DNA of 64,000 nucleotides, from positions 40,763 through 104,762 of the forward strand of contig JAFYDA010000001.1 of the NCBI GenBank assembly GCA_017545045.1, read 5' to 3'. The notes beneath the pieces are model-generated. The model was not told where the DNA came from, did no database searches, and was given only the letters and a program-made list of their open reading frames with translations. Both the position numbers and the translations under genes were made by a program. The stretch is from Prevotella sp. (GTDB lineage: Bacteria > Bacteroidota > Bacteroidia > Bacteroidales > Bacteroidaceae). How positions within the stretch are numbered: position 1 is the stretch's first letter; the number at the start of each line of letters is the position of its first letter. Shown piece by piece: positions 17,802-27,469 of the stretch.

Positions 17802-18509
17802 TTATTCAGCTGCCTTGAAATAGTCTTCCAGTTCTTTTTCAGCAAGACCGTCCTCGTTATCCAGATTCTTAAGAATCTTTCCCTTCTCCAACAACAGGAT
17901 GCGCGTAGAGATTTCCGAGACGAAATTCAGGTTGTGGCTCGAAATGATGACCGTGGTACCCAGCAGCATGTTCATTTCCTTAATCAGCCTTGCCACGGTA
18001 ATCTGCGACGACGGGTCGAGGTAATTGAACGGTTCGTCGAGTATCAGCAACTTCGGGTTGACCAGCATGGCACCAATGATGCCTATCTTCTGGCGGTTGC
18101 CCTCCGAGAACTGACGCAGGTACTTCCGTGTCCCCAGCACCTCGTCGTGCATCAGCGGCAGGAACTGTTCCAGCCTGTTGACGAAATCGCGTTCATCTAT
18201 ATTGTAGACGCGGGCTATGAACCCGAAATACTCCTCGGGCGTATAGAAGTCTATCAGGAAGCGACCGTCGATGAACGATCCCGTGACCTGCTTCCACGAC
18301 GTGTCCTCGCTGACGCATTTTCCGCCCATCTCAATGCTCCCTTCCGTTGCCTCTATTAGGTCGAGCATCAGTCGCATCAGTGTCGTCTTGCCGGCACCAT
18401 TGTTTCCTACGAGTCCTACCAGTTCACCAGAGTCAATGGTCAGCTCGGGAATATCGAGCACGGTGTTCTTGCCGTACTTCTTAATCAGATTCTGTATCTT
18501 AATCTCCAT
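17802..18509 (-). CDS. ABC transporter ATP-binding protein
   Basis: 235 residues with a complete nucleotide-binding domain: Walker A GNNGAGKTT (about residue 35), signature FSEGNRQKIG (a variant of LSGGQ), Walker B LLILDEPF, and the H-loop histidine in VIISSHNL. It drives the membrane protein encoded 6 bp upstream (18516-19886). The arrangement suggests an exporter; the cargo is unknown. Confidence 0.93.
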   Translation of the reverse strand: MEIKIQNLIKKYGKNTVLDIPELTIDSGELVGLVGNNGAGKTTLMRLMLDLIEATEGSIEMGGKCVSEDTSWKQVTGSFIDGRFLIDFYTPEEYFGFIARVYNIDERDFVNRLEQFLPLMHDEVLGTRKYLRQFSEGNRQKIGIIGAMLVNPKLLILDEPFNYLDPSSQITVARLIKEMNMLLGTTVIISSHNLNFVSEISTRILLLEKGKILKNLDNEDGLAEKELEDYFKAAE

Positions 18510-18515
18510 AATATC

Positions 18516-19886
18516 TTAATTTCTATATCTTTCAAAACATTCATAGCGGCGGCGTATGTAGGTACGCACAATCCACGCTATGACCACCCGATAGAGGGCA
18601 AAGCCCAGGATGCCCAGCCCGCCAAGCACCAGTGAAGCCACAAGGGGCTGCAGCATCCATGCGCAGAGGCAGAAGACGGCCATCGGGACGAGTATAATCA
18701 TGCCATAGAGGTTGATGGCCATGGAGGCTCCCTGATAGTTGAAGAAGGCCGACTGGAACAGGTCGATACGCGACGAGATGAGTGCCGTCGGCATCAGGGA
18801 GAGGTTACACAGGCCCGCCACGAACAGCCAGGTGGCCACGAGTAGCCACGGTGAGATGCCGGCTAACCAAACGACAGGAACGACCAGCAGCAGGGCCACA
18901 GCATTGAGCAGGGCGCAGAACCAGAACTTGTTGCGCAGTATCTGGCCGATATCAACGGGTTTTGTCCACAGGCCGTCGAAGAAGTTTCCTTCAACGCCAA
19001 AGACCCACTGTCCCAACATCATCGACGGTGAGAAGACCACGAACATCAGCCATATATAGAAGACGAATGTCAACTCATTCAGCGTATTCAGATAGACATT
19101 CAGCACAAAGACAAACGGAATGATGAGCACAGCCGAGCGCAACCGCTTGGAACGGAACACGCTGGTATACTCCAAGGCAAAGAGTGACGAGGCTCTCAAC
19201 AGCGGCGCACGGGATGCCCGCGCCTGCGATTCGTCATAACGGCGCAGCTCACTGAGATAACTGTAGAACATGGCAACGGCACCCGCACAGAGCGCCAGGA
19301 AGCCGGCGACATGGAGCCCCCACGGCATCACGCTGACCAACAAGGCATATATGGTAGCCATGACGCTCCACATGAAGACAGCCACCGGCACAGGCCACTT
19401 GGCATGCCACCCCTTTGCGCGACGGAAGGCCGTAATGGCCACGCCGTTGACCATTGATACGGCGAAGAACAGCAGGAAAGCAGGCAACATGGCCGCCCAC
19501 GGCAGGAAAAGCAGACAGAACGGCAGCAGGCAGAGCGGTATTGCCCAGTTCCAGAAGTTGAACAAGTTCGTCACCAGCAGGAACCGGTTCCAGTCACGCT
19601 CTGGTATTGGCCGGCTCTTCAGGTAATGATCCATCACCGTCACATCGTGCTTGGTAACCAGTTTGTTGATAAAATCCGGAATGATGAAGATGACAGCTAT
19701 CATCGTAGCCACCATCTCAAACGTTGTGGCGGGGGTGTTGGCATCCGTATTTTCTTTCGCTCCGACAGTTGCAATAATGCTAATAGCCAGGAAAAGGCCA
19801 AAGAAATAAACCTCGCCAAAGAAGCGCATCCACTTAAAATCGCGCCGTTTCTGTGTCCACCACAGTTTTAATAACAATTTCAGCAT
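18516..19886 (-). CDS. ABC transporter permease (DUF5687-like)
   Basis: 456 residues with about ten to twelve hydrophobic segments and no enzymatic motif. It sits directly upstream of the ATPase gene, so it is the likely permease. Its size and the N-terminal LLLKLWWTQKRRDFKW recall the Bacteroidota DUF5687 permeases; that family match is from memory and moderately sure. It is first in a run with the ATPase and the TMEM43-like protein. Confidence 0.75.
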   Translation of the reverse strand: MLKLLLKLWWTQKRRDFKWMRFFGEVYFFGLFLAISIIATVGAKENTDANTPATTFEMVATMIAVIFIIPDFINKLVTKHDVTVMDHYLKSRPIPERDWNRFLLVTNLFNFWNWAIPLCLLPFCLLFLPWAAMLPAFLLFFAVSMVNGVAITAFRRAKGWHAKWPVPVAVFMWSVMATIYALLVSVMPWGLHVAGFLALCAGAVAMFYSYLSELRRYDESQARASRAPLLRASSLFALEYTSVFRSKRLRSAVLIIPFVFVLNVYLNTLNELTFVFYIWLMFVVFSPSMMLGQWVFGVEGNFFDGLWTKPVDIGQILRNKFWFCALLNAVALLLVVPVVWLAGISPWLLVATWLFVAGLCNLSLMPTALISSRIDLFQSAFFNYQGASMAINLYGMIILVPMAVFCLCAWMLQPLVASLVLGGLGILGFALYRVVIAWIVRTYIRRRYECFERYRN

Positions 19887-19894
19887 ATTGGGTG

Positions 19895-19902
19895 CAAAGT
19901 TA
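19895..19902 (-). promoter_or_regulatory. -7 box TAACTTTG for the ABC operon
   Basis: Minus-strand TAACTTTG 8 bp upstream of the permease ATG (19886), implying a very short leader. No TTTG is seen at -33. It is divergent from the esterase promoter. Confidence 0.5.
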
Positions 19903-19946
19903 CGAAATAATTGTGAATTGATGATTGAGAAATGTAATTTTTTTTG

Positions 19947-19954
19947 TATTTTTG
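19947..19954 (+). promoter_or_regulatory. -7 box TATTTTTG for the acetylesterase gene
   Basis: A TAnnTTTG match 30 bp upstream of the ATG at 19985, with ATTG (19924-19927) about 20 bp further up as a weak -33. Its position shows that the longer TTG-initiated frame from 19925 is not used. Confidence 0.55.
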
Positions 19955-19984
19955 CAACCTAAACGAAAAAACAGGCTACAAACA

Positions 19985-21682
19985 ATGAAACAACGACTTC
20001 TGACAGTAACGCTTTTCTTACTGCATCTTTCGTTCCTTACGACCATGGCTCAGGGATTCGACAATCTGCCCGACCCGATAGAGGACGTCAACAAAGTAGT
20101 GGACAACACCCCCGACTCCATAGCCAAGGCGCTGATGTCGCGACCTGCCCCTGGCAGCACCCGCAAAGGGCAGCAACCCGTACTCTTCCTCATTGGCAAC
20201 TCGACCATGCGTAACGGTACGCTGGGCAACGGAAACAACGGACAGTGGGGCTGGGGCTATTTCTTCCCTCAATATTTTAATGCACAGAAGATAGCTGTAG
20301 AGAACCAGGCACTGGGCGGCATGTCTACCCGTACATTCTATACAGATCTGTGGCCTGCCATCCGCACGGCACTGAAGCCGGGAGACTGGGTCATCATAAG
20401 CATCGGACACAACGACAACGGCGAGTTCTTTGACCAAAGACGGGCGCGTGCCGTGATTCCAGGCGTCGACCCTGACACGTGCCATGTGGGCTTCAACCAG
20501 CGCACGCAGAAGCAGGACACCGTCTATAGCTATGGCAACTATCTGCGAAAGTATATCCATGAGATTCGCGCTAAGGGAGCCTACCCTATCTTGATGTCGC
20601 TGACGCCACGCGATGCCTTTGACGACAACGGCAAGGTGGTTCGCAAGCCACAGACGGAGTGGATGGCCTATGTGGCTGCTACCGAGGGCGTGCCCTTCGT
20701 AGACCTCAACGAGATTTCCGGTGCCAAACTCGACAGCTATAGCCGCTGGAAGCAGCAGTACCATTTTCTGGGCGACAAGATTCACACCTCAAAGTTCGGT
20801 GCAGAGATGAATGCACGGAGTGCTGCTGAGGGATTGTGGAAAAACAACCATCCACAGCTGAAGCCACTCCAAGCGATGATGCAAAACGTTGAAGGGGAAA
20901 ACTACAACGACAGACGCGAGAAAGGGAGACCCGTAGTTTTCTTTACCGGCGACTCGACCGTAAAGAATGCAGACAAGGAGGACGACGGCATGTGGGGATG
21001 GGCCTCACAGGCTGCAACGGTTTTCGACGAGCATAAAATCACGTTGGTGAACGCCGCCCGTGCCGGACGCTCTACGCGCACCTTTATCCGTGAGGGATTG
21101 TGGGAGAAAGTCTACAACTCCCTACAGCCTGGCGATTTTGTGACCATCCAGTTCGGCCATAACGACATCTGCCCCATTACGGATGCAAAGGCGCGTGGTG
21201 TGATTGCAGAAACTAAGGACACCCTTCATACCTACAAGCTCGATGACGGCACCTACGAGGTGGTCTACAGCTTTGGCTGGTATCTGAAGAAGATGATTGA
21301 AGACTGCCGCGAAAAAGGCGCCACCCCCATCCTCGTTTCACTGACCCCTCGCAACGAGTGGCCCGACGGCCGGATAGAGCGTCGCGATGACTCATACGGC
21401 AAATGGTATCGCGAGGTGGTAAGGGAAACGGGCGTAGAGTTCATTGATATGCACAACATCAGTGCCGATTTTCTCGACAAGAAGTTCGCAGTCGGCAGTT
21501 TACCCGCCGACAAAGAAAAAGCCAAGGCCAAGATTGCCGCTATCAAGGAAAAAGCCGGTATTTATTTCAAGAAAGACCATACCCATGCTTCGAAGCTGGG
21601 CGCACAGATGAATGCCACGTCATTTGCCAAGGGATTACGGCAGAACAAATCGCAACTGGCAGACTATCTCCTTCGACATTAA
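19985..21682 (+). CDS. Rhamnogalacturonan acetylesterase, two SGNH/CE12-like domains
   Basis: 565 residues after a signal peptide (MKQRLLTVTLFLLHLSFLTT). Two esterase domains in tandem: the first with IGNSTMRNG (Ser block), SIGHNDNGEF (Asn block) and DKIHTSKFGAEMNA (Asp/His block), the second with TGDSTVKNAD, QFGHNDICP and DHTHASKLGAQMNA. These are the blocks of family CE12, which removes acetyl groups from rhamnogalacturonan I or related pectin. Both triads look complete, which is unusual; many homologues have one domain. Expected in the periplasm. It stands alone between its own promoter and a terminator at 21696. Confidence 0.88.
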   Translation: MKQRLLTVTLFLLHLSFLTTMAQGFDNLPDPIEDVNKVVDNTPDSIAKALMSRPAPGSTRKGQQPVLFLIGNSTMRNGTLGNGNNGQWGWGYFFPQYFNAQKIAVENQALGGMSTRTFYTDLWPAIRTALKPGDWVIISIGHNDNGEFFDQRRARAVIPGVDPDTCHVGFNQRTQKQDTVYSYGNYLRKYIHEIRAKGAYPILMSLTPRDAFDDNGKVVRKPQTEWMAYVAATEGVPFVDLNEISGAKLDSYSRWKQQYHFLGDKIHTSKFGAEMNARSAAEGLWKNNHPQLKPLQAMMQNVEGENYNDRREKGRPVVFFTGDSTVKNADKEDDGMWGWASQAATVFDEHKITLVNAARAGRSTRTFIREGLWEKVYNSLQPGDFVTIQFGHNDICPITDAKARGVIAETKDTLHTYKLDDGTYEVVYSFGWYLKKMIEDCREKGATPILVSLTPRNEWPDGRIERRDDSYGKWYREVVRETGVEFIDMHNISADFLDKKFAVGSLPADKEKAKAKIAAIKEKAGIYFKKDHTHASKLGAQMNATSFAKGLRQNKSQLADYLLRH

Positions 21683-21695
21683 AACTACAGCGCGT

Positions 21696-21729
21696 GCGAT
21701 GTTGCAATTAGGCGACATCGCTCTTTTTT
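21696..21729 (+). terminator. Rho-independent terminator after the acetylesterase
   Basis: Stem GCGATGT (21696-21702) with ACATCGC (21715-21721), 12-nt loop, then TCTTTTTT. It overlaps the last codons of the convergent tadA. Confidence 0.7.
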
Positions 21730-22172
21730 CATCGTTTGTCCTGGAAAAAAGCCTGCATCAGCTGCCGACAGTCCTCGGCAAGCACGCCGCCGGTGACACC
21801 CGTCTTGGGATGCAGGGCACGGGGTGCGTATTCATGGTAGCCACGTTTCGGGTCATCACAGCCATAGACGATGCGCGACACCTGTGCCCATCCCAGGGCA
21901 CCGGCACACATGGGGCATGGCTCCACGGTGACGTAGAGTGTGCAGTCCGTCAGGTATTTGCCACCCAGAGTGTTGGCAGCGGCGGTAATGGCCTGCATCT
22001 CCGCATGGGCAGTGACATCGCAAAGAGTCTCTGTCAAGTTATGGGCACGCGCCACCACCCGCTCTTTGCTCACCACGACACAGCCGATGGGTATCTCCCC
22101 TTTGTCGGAAGCCCGACGCGCCTCGTCTAACGCCATCCGCATGTACTTTATATCCTTCTCTGCCTGGTTCAT
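21729..22172 (-). CDS. tadA: tRNA-specific adenosine deaminase TadA
   Basis: 147 residues. The zinc deaminase motifs are intact: HAE (in TAHAEMQAI) and PCPMCAGA, with the CVVV strand before them. The enzyme makes inosine at the wobble base of tRNA-Arg(ACG). The C-terminus VTGGVLAEDCRQLMQAFFQ matches bacterial TadA rather than a cytidine deaminase. A TAATTTTG box lies only 4 bp upstream of the ATG, so the mRNA may be leaderless. Confidence 0.92.
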   Translation of the reverse strand: MNQAEKDIKYMRMALDEARRASDKGEIPIGCVVVSKERVVARAHNLTETLCDVTAHAEMQAITAAANTLGGKYLTDCTLYVTVEPCPMCAGALGWAQVSRIVYGCDDPKRGYHEYAPRALHPKTGVTGGVLAEDCRQLMQAFFQDKR

Positions 22173-22176
22173 GCTG

Positions 22177-22184
22177 CAAAATTA
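22177..22184 (-). promoter_or_regulatory. -7 box TAATTTTG directly before tadA
   Basis: Minus-strand TAnnTTTG match ending 4 bp before the tadA start codon. If used, transcription would start at or within the first codons. Confidence 0.4.
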
Positions 22185-22259
22185 CGAATAAATTGAGAGC
22201 AAAACAAAGAATCTTTCAGGTTTTTTCCGCAAAAGAACACGTAATTGATAATTATTTCG

Positions 22260-22267
22260 TAATTTTG
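22260..22267 (+). promoter_or_regulatory. -7 box TAATTTTG for the yfhO-fkp operon
   Basis: A TAnnTTTG match 28 bp before the ATG at 22296; it rules against the longer TTG frame at 22284 only weakly. No clear -33 box. Confidence 0.5.
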
Positions 22268-22295
22268 CCGCAAAATTAAAAACTTGCAAGTTATT

Positions 22296-24794
22296 ATGAT
22301 TACTACATTGAAGAGGTTACTGCCCGATGTTGTGGCAGTCGTATTGTTTGCCGTGTTGGCCCTGGCCTATTTCTACCCGGCCGATTTCGAGGGTCGCATC
22401 CTCTACCGTCACGATGCATCGGCAGGTGTGGGTGCCGGACAGGAGCAGCATGAGTATTACCAGCGAACAGGTGAGCGTACACGATGGACCAACTCGCTGT
22501 TCGGCGGCATGCCCACCTATCAGCTGTCGCCTTCCTATAAGAGTGCAGACACACTGTCGACAGCCATCAACGCCTATCACCTGTGGCTGCCCGAGAATGT
22601 GTGGTACGTGTTTGCCTATCTGCTGGGTTTCTATCTGCTGCTGCGAGCCTTCGACTTCCGCTGGTATTTGGCAGCACTTGGCTCGGTGATGTGGGCGTTC
22701 TCGACGTATTTCCTGATTATCATTGCTGCCGGCCACATCTGGAAGGTGTGGGCGCTGGCCTATCTGCCGCCGTTGATTGCAGGCATAACGCTGGCCTATC
22801 GCGGGAAATACCTGTGGGGACTTATCGTGACAGCCATCTTCTCGGCTTTCGAGGTCTACGCCAACCACGTACAGATGTCCTATTACTATCTGTTCATCAT
22901 CTTCTTCATGGTGCTGGCCTGGCTGGTTGACGCCGTGCGCAAGCAACGGCTGGTACACTTCTTCAAGGCAACGGCCGTCTGTATCGCGGGTGGACTGGTA
23001 GGCCTGCTCATCAACTTGTCGAACATCTACCATACCTGGCAGTACGGTCAGGAGTCCATGCGCGGCAAGAGCGAGCTGGTGAAGGCCGACACGGGCAACC
23101 AGACGAACAGTGGACTGGAGCGCGACTACATCACGCAATGGTCGTATGGCATCGGCGAGACGTGGACGCTCTTAGTGCCTAACGCCAAGGGCGGTTCTCA
23201 CAACATCAGGCTGGGCAGCGACGCCTCGGCCATGAAGAAGAGCGACCCGCAATTGTCTGAATACGTAGGCCAGTGGTTTCAGTACTGGGGCGACCAGCCT
23301 TTCACGGCAGGTCCCGTCTATGTGGGTGCCTTTGTGCTGATGCTGTTCATTCTGGGTCTGTTTATCGTAAAGGGACCCATGAAATGGGCTCTGCTGGCGG
23401 TAACGGTTCTGTCGATACTGCTTTCATGGGGTAAGAACTTCATGGGCTTCACCAATGTTTTCATCGACTACATGCCGATGTACTCCAAATTCCGCACCGT
23501 ATCATCCATTCTGGTCATCGCAGAGTTTACCATTCCGTTGCTGGCCATGCTGGCACTCAAGAAGATTGTCGACGAACCGGAAGTTCTGACGAAGAAAGTG
23601 AAGTTTGTCTACGCTTCCTTCGCACTGACGGGCGGTTTCTGTCTGCTTTTTGCGCTGATGCCTACGGTGTTCTTCGACTTCACGTCGACGGCTGATATTG
23701 AACAGCTGTCGCAATATATCCCGAAGGAATATCTTGCCCCGATGACGGAGAGCATTTCACGGGTGCGCCAAAGCATCTTTACGGCAGACTGCTGGCGCTC
23801 GCTGATCATCATTGTCATCGGTACGCTCTGCCTGCTGCTTTTCAAGGCCAAGAAGTTGCGTGCACAATACATGGTGGGAGCTCTGGCCATATTATGCCTG
23901 ACAGATCTCTGGCTTGTCAACAAGCGCTACTTGAACGATGAAATGTTCGTCGACAAGATGGAGCGCGACCAGTCGCAGCCACAGACGGAGACCGACAAGA
24001 TTATCTTGGCCGACAAGACGCTGGACTACCGTGTGCTGAACCTGGCATCAAACACGTTCAACGAAAACGAGACAAGCTACTATCACAAGTCTATTGGCGG
24101 TTATCATGCTGCGAAGCTACGCCGCTACCAGGAATTGATAGAGGCCTATATTTCGCCAGAAATGCAGAAAGTGTTTACCGCCGTGGCCAGTGCGGCCGGT
24201 GACATGACGCAGGTGAACGGCGACTCCATCTACCCTGTGCTCAACATGCTCAATACGAGATACTTCATTATGCCTTTACAGGGAGGCAAGACCGTTCCTA
24301 TTGAAAATCCGTACGCTTACGGCAATGCCTGGTTCGTTGACAATGTGAAGTTTGTTGACAACGCCAATCAGGAGCTGGATGCCATCGGCACATTGAACCT
24401 CCGTCACGAGGCGGTGGCCGATGCGAAATACCGCGACCTACTGAAGCCTGTAGCCGAGGCCGACACGGATTCTGCCTGTCTGGTGACCATCACCGCTTAC
24501 GAGCCTAACCGTCTTTCCTACGACGTCACGTCGGCCAAGGGCGGAGTTGTGGTCTTCTCAGAGATTTTCTATCCAGGATGGACTGCCACTGTCGACGGCA
24601 CGCCTGTTGAGTTAGGACGCGTCGACTACGTGCTGCGCGCACTGACCGTCAGCCCCGGAAAGCACAAAGTTGAGTTGTCGTTCTTCCCGAAGTCGCTCGA
24701 CATCACGGAGTCTGTAGCTTACGCCTCGTTAGGCCTGCTGCTACTCTTCATTGTGCTGGCATTGTTCTTGACTTATCGTAAGAGCAGGGCCTGA
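22296..24794 (+). CDS. YfhO family polytopic membrane protein
   Basis: 832 residues with about twelve membrane helices and a long extracytoplasmic C-terminal region before a last helix. Early FGGMPTYQLS and late VFSEIFYPGWTATVDG are recognised YfhO-family wording. YfhO proteins resemble GT-C glycosyltransferases; in Gram-positives YfhO is needed to glycosylate lipoteichoic acid, so a role in decorating envelope glycans is plausible but inferred. fkp follows after 23 bp, which would fit a shared fucose or surface-sugar job. I used ATG 22296 rather than the upstream TTG. Confidence 0.85.
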   Translation: MITTLKRLLPDVVAVVLFAVLALAYFYPADFEGRILYRHDASAGVGAGQEQHEYYQRTGERTRWTNSLFGGMPTYQLSPSYKSADTLSTAINAYHLWLPENVWYVFAYLLGFYLLLRAFDFRWYLAALGSVMWAFSTYFLIIIAAGHIWKVWALAYLPPLIAGITLAYRGKYLWGLIVTAIFSAFEVYANHVQMSYYYLFIIFFMVLAWLVDAVRKQRLVHFFKATAVCIAGGLVGLLINLSNIYHTWQYGQESMRGKSELVKADTGNQTNSGLERDYITQWSYGIGETWTLLVPNAKGGSHNIRLGSDASAMKKSDPQLSEYVGQWFQYWGDQPFTAGPVYVGAFVLMLFILGLFIVKGPMKWALLAVTVLSILLSWGKNFMGFTNVFIDYMPMYSKFRTVSSILVIAEFTIPLLAMLALKKIVDEPEVLTKKVKFVYASFALTGGFCLLFALMPTVFFDFTSTADIEQLSQYIPKEYLAPMTESISRVRQSIFTADCWRSLIIIVIGTLCLLLFKAKKLRAQYMVGALAILCLTDLWLVNKRYLNDEMFVDKMERDQSQPQTETDKIILADKTLDYRVLNLASNTFNENETSYYHKSIGGYHAAKLRRYQELIEAYISPEMQKVFTAVASAAGDMTQVNGDSIYPVLNMLNTRYFIMPLQGGKTVPIENPYAYGNAWFVDNVKFVDNANQELDAIGTLNLRHEAVADAKYRDLLKPVAEADTDSACLVTITAYEPNRLSYDVTSAKGGVVVFSEIFYPGWTATVDGTPVELGRVDYVLRALTVSPGKHKVELSFFPKSLDITESVAYASLGLLLLFIVLALFLTYRKSRA

Positions 24795-24817
24795 CGATCT
24801 CTGCCTGCCTTATATTT

Positions 24818-27406
24818 ATGAAGACATTACTATCGTTGCCGCCCAATCTCGTGGACTGTTTCCACGACATTACCGGCCTTGACCAGCAACAGTTCTTCTG
24901 TACGTGTGACCCCGTCGGCCACCGCTTAGGTAGCGGCGGCGGCACGGCTTGGCTGTTGCAACAGGCCTTTTTAAGTGAAAAGGGAATAGAGAATAGTAAG
25001 GATTTTGCTTCTGCTATACCCACCTCATCCTTTGAAGACTGGTTATCACATGAGAAACGCATACTGGTGCATGCCGGCGGACAGAGCCGCCGACTGCCCT
25101 CTTATGCCGTTTCCGGAAAGATACTGATGCCCATCCCCGTGTTCCGCTGGGAGCGCGGCCAACGGCTCGACCAGACTCTGCTCGACCTTCAACTGCCACT
25201 CTACCGCAAGCTCATGTCGATGGCGCCCGACAACATCCACACGATGGTGGTCAGCGGTGATGTTTACATCCGCGCTACACAGCCCCTGCAGCCAGTACCC
25301 GATGCCGACGTGGTGTGCTACGGTCTGTGGCTACCGGCTTCAACGGCAAAGAACCACGGTGTGTTCGTTAGCAGCCGCCAGACGCCAACCGTGCTCAAGC
25401 AGATGTTACAGAAACCATCGGTGCAGACGCTGAACAAACTGCAGAAAGACCACTACTACCTGACAGACATCGGCGTGTGGATGCTCAGTGACCGTGCGGT
25501 GAATTTACTGATGGAGCGGTGCAAGGAAAAAGCATACGACCTGTATGGCGAGTTCGGCTGCACGTTGGGCACCGACCCCTTGATGGACGACCCCGAGCTG
25601 CGCCAGCTGAAGGTGGCCATCCTGCCGCTGCCCGGTGGCGAGTTCTATCATTTCGGCACGTCGAGAGAAATGATTTCTTCGACCCTTGCCGTGCAGCATC
25701 TGGTAAACGACCAGCGCGAGATCATGCATCTGGACAGCAAGCCCCATCCCAGCATTTTTGTGCAGAATGCAGTCTGCGAGGTGACGTTCACCGAGGAGAA
25801 CACCAATATATGGATTGAGAATGCACACGTAGGGAAGGGCTGGCACTTGACCCACGACAATATCATTACCGGCGCGCCTCACAACGACTGGAACATCAGT
25901 CTGGAACCGGGTGAATGTATAGACGTCACCCCCGTTGGCGAAAGCGTCTACGAAGTGAGACGCTATCACATCACCGATGCCGTTGACAGCAATGCGCTGG
26001 CCGAGCGTGCAAACCTCAAGCGGCTCTTTGACCAACGACGCGCTTTCCGCCGTGAGAACTGGCCGGCACTGGCCGCCAACTGGCAGCACTCCGTGTTCTA
26101 CCAGCTCGACCTGGCCGATGCAGCCCGGCAATTCGAGACCGAGCACATTCCCCTGCCGCCGCCGTTGCCTGCTGAAGCCCCGCTGCTGACACGCATCCAC
26201 GACGCCATGTTCCGTGGCGACAAAGAGACAGCCTTCGGACTACTGCGCGAAGGACTTTTAACGGGAAACGAGCCGTCATTGTCTACGCATCGCTTCTCAC
26301 TTCCTCATGACCAGATTGTCTGGGGACGTTCGCCCGTGCGCATCGACATTGCCGGCGGCTGGACGGACACGCCGCCTTTCTGTCTGATGGAAGGGGGCAA
26401 CGTCATCAACCTGGCTATCGAGCTCAACGGCCAGCCGCCCATACAGTGCTATGTCAAGCCCTGTCGTGAGCCGAAGATGATCCTGCGCAGCATCGACCTC
26501 GGCGCCTCCGAATGTATAGAGACATTTGAACAACTGGCATCCTACAACAAGGTGGGCTCGCCGTTCTCCATCCCCAAGGCAGCACTCACGCTCGCCGGCT
26601 TCGGCAACCCTGCCTACGCCAAAACGCTGAAGGAACAACTGGAGACTTTCGGCTGCGGCATAGAGCTGACGCTACTCTCGGCCATTCCCGCCGGCAGCGG
26701 ACTCGGCACGTCAAGCATCCTGGCCGCTACGGTGCTGGGAGCCTTGAACGACTTTTGCGCACTGGGCTGGGACAAGAACGAGATAGGCCACCGCACACTG
26801 ATACTCGAACAGCTGCTGACCACCGGCGGCGGCTGGCAGGACCAGTTCGGCGGAGTGCTCGGCGGCATCAAGCTGTTGCAGACAGATCGCGGCTTCGCAC
26901 AGAACCCGCTGGTACGATGGCTTCCTGACGGCCTCTACACGCAGCCCGAATATGCGCAATGCCACCTCTTATATTATACGGGCATCACACGCACGGCAAA
27001 GACCATCCTGGCAGAGATTGTGCGGCGCATGTTCCTCAATGAGCACAACCAACTGCAACTGCTACGCGACATGAAACAGCATACGCTCGACATGTACGAA
27101 GCCATACAGCGACAGGATTTTGGGCAAATGGGACTGCTCGTACGGAAAACCTGGCAGCAGAACCAGCTACTCGACAGCGGCACCAATCCTCCCGAGGTGG
27201 CAGCCATTACCGACTTGATAGACGACCTCTGCCTGGGCTACAAACTGCCGGGTGCCGGTGGCGGCGGCTATCTCTATATGGTAGCCAAGGACCCAGAGGC
27301 TGCCGCACGCATCAAAGCCATCCTCAGCGAGAACCGGCGTAACGCCAATGCCCGTTTCGTAGACATGACACTCTCAAAGAAAGGCTTGCAGATTAGCAGG
27401 AGTTAA
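24818..27406 (+). CDS. fkp: Bifunctional L-fucokinase / GDP-L-fucose pyrophosphorylase
   Basis: 862 residues; the characterised Bacteroides fragilis Fkp is longer (about 950). The N-terminal half is the nucleotidyltransferase, with GSGGGTAWLL and HAGGQSRRLPSYAVSGK; the C-terminal half is a GHMP kinase with AIPAGSGLGTSS as its phosphate loop and GAGGGGYLY near the end. It salvages free L-fucose to GDP-fucose for capsule and glycoprotein decoration. Between AFL and the EDWLSHEKRI segment lies an extra stretch, SEKGIENSKDFASAIPTSS, from repeat-like AT-rich DNA (24974-25030). The start ATG is 23 bp after yfhO, indicating one operon. Confidence 0.93.
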   Translation: MKTLLSLPPNLVDCFHDITGLDQQQFFCTCDPVGHRLGSGGGTAWLLQQAFLSEKGIENSKDFASAIPTSSFEDWLSHEKRILVHAGGQSRRLPSYAVSGKILMPIPVFRWERGQRLDQTLLDLQLPLYRKLMSMAPDNIHTMVVSGDVYIRATQPLQPVPDADVVCYGLWLPASTAKNHGVFVSSRQTPTVLKQMLQKPSVQTLNKLQKDHYYLTDIGVWMLSDRAVNLLMERCKEKAYDLYGEFGCTLGTDPLMDDPELRQLKVAILPLPGGEFYHFGTSREMISSTLAVQHLVNDQREIMHLDSKPHPSIFVQNAVCEVTFTEENTNIWIENAHVGKGWHLTHDNIITGAPHNDWNISLEPGECIDVTPVGESVYEVRRYHITDAVDSNALAERANLKRLFDQRRAFRRENWPALAANWQHSVFYQLDLADAARQFETEHIPLPPPLPAEAPLLTRIHDAMFRGDKETAFGLLREGLLTGNEPSLSTHRFSLPHDQIVWGRSPVRIDIAGGWTDTPPFCLMEGGNVINLAIELNGQPPIQCYVKPCREPKMILRSIDLGASECIETFEQLASYNKVGSPFSIPKAALTLAGFGNPAYAKTLKEQLETFGCGIELTLLSAIPAGSGLGTSSILAATVLGALNDFCALGWDKNEIGHRTLILEQLLTTGGGWQDQFGGVLGGIKLLQTDRGFAQNPLVRWLPDGLYTQPEYAQCHLLYYTGITRTAKTILAEIVRRMFLNEHNQLQLLRDMKQHTLDMYEAIQRQDFGQMGLLVRKTWQQNQLLDSGTNPPEVAAITDLIDDLCLGYKLPGAGGGGYLYMVAKDPEAAARIKAILSENRRNANARFVDMTLSKKGLQISRS

Positions 27407-27469
27407 TACAGCGGTCCCCTGTTGAGGATTCTGCAGAGGCACGAAATGACAATTAAACCATCAACAATA

